A stretch of DNA of 64,000 bases, from positions 13,045,981-13,109,980 of the forward strand of contig OZ007510.1 of assembly GCA_963931865.1 (NCBI GenBank), given 5' to 3'. The position numbers were made by a program, and so were the translations under genes. Below, piece by piece: positions 63,914 to 64,000 of the stretch; within the stretch, counting starts at the first letter, position 1, and each line of letters opens with the position of its first letter. The stretch is from Axinella damicornis. Taxonomy: Eukaryota; Porifera; Demospongiae; Axinellida; Axinellidae. The notes under the pieces are model-generated. The model worked only from the letters and a program-made list of their open reading frames with translations. It made no database searches and was not told the DNA's origin.

Positions 63914-64000
63914 TAAAATCTTATGAATCTCATTACACATCTAGGTGCTTGGACTGAGGGGAGTGTTGGACCTGATTGGTGTTAGGAACACTGCGGGTAG
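55383..64000 (+). CDS. Unrecognised multi-exon gene, 5' part, runs off the window
   Basis: Seven exons join with matching phases: 55383-55445 (MRNSDLSSRPVQQLSIIPRV), 55483-55635 (LVVAYAMVESHHRG to SSLGPLVGQ), 61110-61348 (ALQHLLDQGNHPTLTSEV to SVAYWMVTR), 61505-61570 (KCPVDDLPVMYLLNEQDSLD; its donor would be a GC-type GCAAGT), 61738-61843 (KQRMESVWSQLSGVYSLWDH to VGEVLM), 62990-63064 (CEQITGDDVLHFANDQR to NPVFQ), and 63945 to about 63995 (VLGLRGVLDLIGVRNTAG). No stop interrupts this chain. The sequence is helical, with no signal peptide or membrane segment, and I cannot name the family. The 5.5-kb second intron is filled with foldback elements. The link between 55635 and 61110 rests on phase and sense, not on homology. 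Confidence 0.6.
55667..55812. mobile_element. Foldback MITE, 60-bp arms
   Basis: CTAGCAAGCCCATTTACCAG to CTGGTAAATGGGCTTGCTAG, with inner arms AACGGGGCGCGCGCATAGAG and complement, around a 26-bp loop. The arms are nearly perfect. Confidence 0.93.
56503..58039. mobile_element. Mutator-like or foldback element, 1,537 bp, 9-bp target duplication
   Basis: AATTATTTT occurs at 56494-56502 and 58040-58048. The ends GGCCGTGGTGAAAACCCGG and CCGGGTTTTCACTACGGCC are inverted, with one mismatch, and continue into CCGGA/TCCGG arrays. No transposase frame was found, so it is non-autonomous. 9-bp duplications with long TIRs are usual for Mutator-like elements. Confidence 0.85.
56741..56976. mobile_element. 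MITE nested in the 1.5-kb element
   Basis: GGTAAGGTAAGTCGGGGTAA and GTGACCGGAAATA-type arms pair with TTACCCGGACTTACCTTACG. About 40-bp TIRs, imperfect. Confidence 0.75.
58240..58622. mobile_element. Dispersed repeat, inverted copy of 49178-49580
   Basis: Reverse complement similarity across the whole interval, ending CCACTAG. It shares the CGCTCAGGCTCGCC motif seen also at 57348, 57942 and 47208. Confidence 0.75.
59055..59120. repeat. GGGAC repeat with palindrome
   Basis: TTTCCGGGACGGGACGGGACG is followed by its complement GTCCCGTCCCGG and a second TTTCCGGGACGG. It resembles the CCGGA-ended element upstream and may be a relic terminus. Confidence 0.6.
59330..59455 (-). other. Possible exon fragment, CBS-domain-like
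   Basis: Minus-strand reading KCQSSEMDEDSVALVKDRL then TISEVVEVLRDTSNYPVITD is preceded by a TTCAG acceptor. The TISEVVEVLRDT..YPVI pattern resembles a CBS motif such as those in CLC channels. No neighbouring exon was found. Confidence 0.2.
59601..59810. mobile_element. Foldback MITE, about 100-bp arms
   Basis: GTAAAGGCGGGGCTATTCCG at the left pairs with CGGAATAGCCCCGCCTTAC at the right, and the arms continue almost perfectly to GTACTGCAGGGTAGG around a 12-bp loop. Confidence 0.93.
59840..60680. mobile_element. MITE of about 840 bp with about 200-bp TIRs, another nested inside
   Basis: CTGTAAAGGACTCACTTC near 59837 pairs with GAAGTGAGTCCCTATATTG near 60653. Arms share TTAGAAGTAATTA, AGGAAGTCA, TACAGTTACCAAT and GGCTAGGGTGTCCTGATAC. 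A second palindrome lies inside at about 60207-60348 (AGAGTAAGTGCGGAGGTGTCC to GGACACCCCCGCACTTACTCT). Confidence 0.85.
61844..62215. repeat. About 40-bp minisatellite
   Basis: Around nine copies of CCTGAGGGTGAGGGATACAC plus GGGGAGTAGCTGCATGT, starting directly after the donor of exon 61738-61843. ORFs reading PSPSG and HSQDM on the minus strand are artefacts. Confidence 0.92.
62279..62685. mobile_element. MITE of about 407 bp
   Basis: GGAACTTATGAGCGGCAAAG and GAAGGAGCGTGTAACT pair with AGTTGCACGCTCCTCGCGG and ACCGCTCATAAGCTCC. The termini resemble those at 48131 and 19149. Confidence 0.8.
62690..62806. mobile_element. Short foldback element
   Basis: ACTTATGGTACAGTTGTCAGGG and GCAGTAAACCAACC pair with GGTTTGTTTACGTTGCCATAAG and CAACTGTACT in a rearranged, imperfect palindrome. 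Confidence 0.55.
63470..63745. repeat. About 32-bp GC-rich minisatellite
   Basis: Nine or so copies of GATTGCGTCCGCTTCAGCTG plus CTGCTCGCC variants. Serine/alanine/leucine-rich frames across it are artefacts. Confidence 0.92.
63885..63912. repeat. (CA)n microsatellite
   Basis: ACAGACACACACACACACAC run in the last visible intron. Confidence 0.9.

Noticed and set aside
63434..63957. Leucine- and serine/alanine-rich ORFs near the right end
   Set aside because: They coincide with a roughly 32-bp minisatellite and lie in the intron before exon 63,945.

Overview
The window reads as an invertebrate metazoan nuclear genome. Genes are split into many short GT-AG exons, introns are packed with miniature inverted-repeat elements (MITEs), and there are non-LTR and LTR retrotransposons, a metazoan RING/filamin/NHL (TRIM2/3-like) gene, and orthologues of metazoan genes (tepsin, FBF1, METTL25, RPTOR). 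The style of the TRIM-NHL gene and the repeat load suggest a sponge (probably a demosponge). That is an inference from pattern, not something the sequence proves.

Layout. 1-3,000 (+): decayed RPTOR (Raptor) exons. 3,790-6,293 (+): partial, frameshifted copy of the C-terminal half of tepsin. 6,478-7,640 (-): broken non-LTR reverse transcriptase. 9,644-17,637 (+): a METTL25/RRNAD1-type methyltransferase-like gene, split inside a coding exon by a complete 5.6 kb LTR retrotransposon (10,091-15,666). 17,585-18,521: 113-bp inverted repeat copied from its last exon. 19,800-21,960 (-): second non-LTR element. 22,790-33,720 (+): FBF1-like coiled-coil exons with disabling changes; inside this locus lie an intronless TRIM-NHL gene (28,051-29,822), a second broken copy of two FBF1 exons and a 23-bp satellite. 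36,043-38,096: three tandem 723-bp units with piggyBac-like TTAA ends. 39,569-55,238 (-): a complete 16-exon tepsin gene with a tRNA-Val(UAC) in one intron. 55,383-64,000 (+): start of an unrecognised gene diverging from tepsin, with a 5.5 kb intron full of foldback elements.

The strongest finds are these. (i) The LTR element has its integrase upstream of the reverse transcriptase although every domain is Ty3/Gypsy-like, which is the Gmr1-type arrangement. Its LTRs differ at about 3 of 455 positions, it has a 5-bp target duplication, and it sits in a host coding exon. (ii) The tepsin gene can be rebuilt exon by exon with every phase matching (699 aa), and its 3' half is duplicated in inverted orientation about 37 kb away. 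(iii) Several DNA-transposon insertions have readable TIRs and TSDs, some nested in one another.

How the genes relate: tepsin (AP-4 coat accessory protein), FBF1 (centriole transition fibres), RPTOR (mTORC1) and METTL25 do not form a pathway. Much of the window is decaying duplicate material interleaved with mobile DNA; only tepsin and the downstream unknown gene look fully intact.
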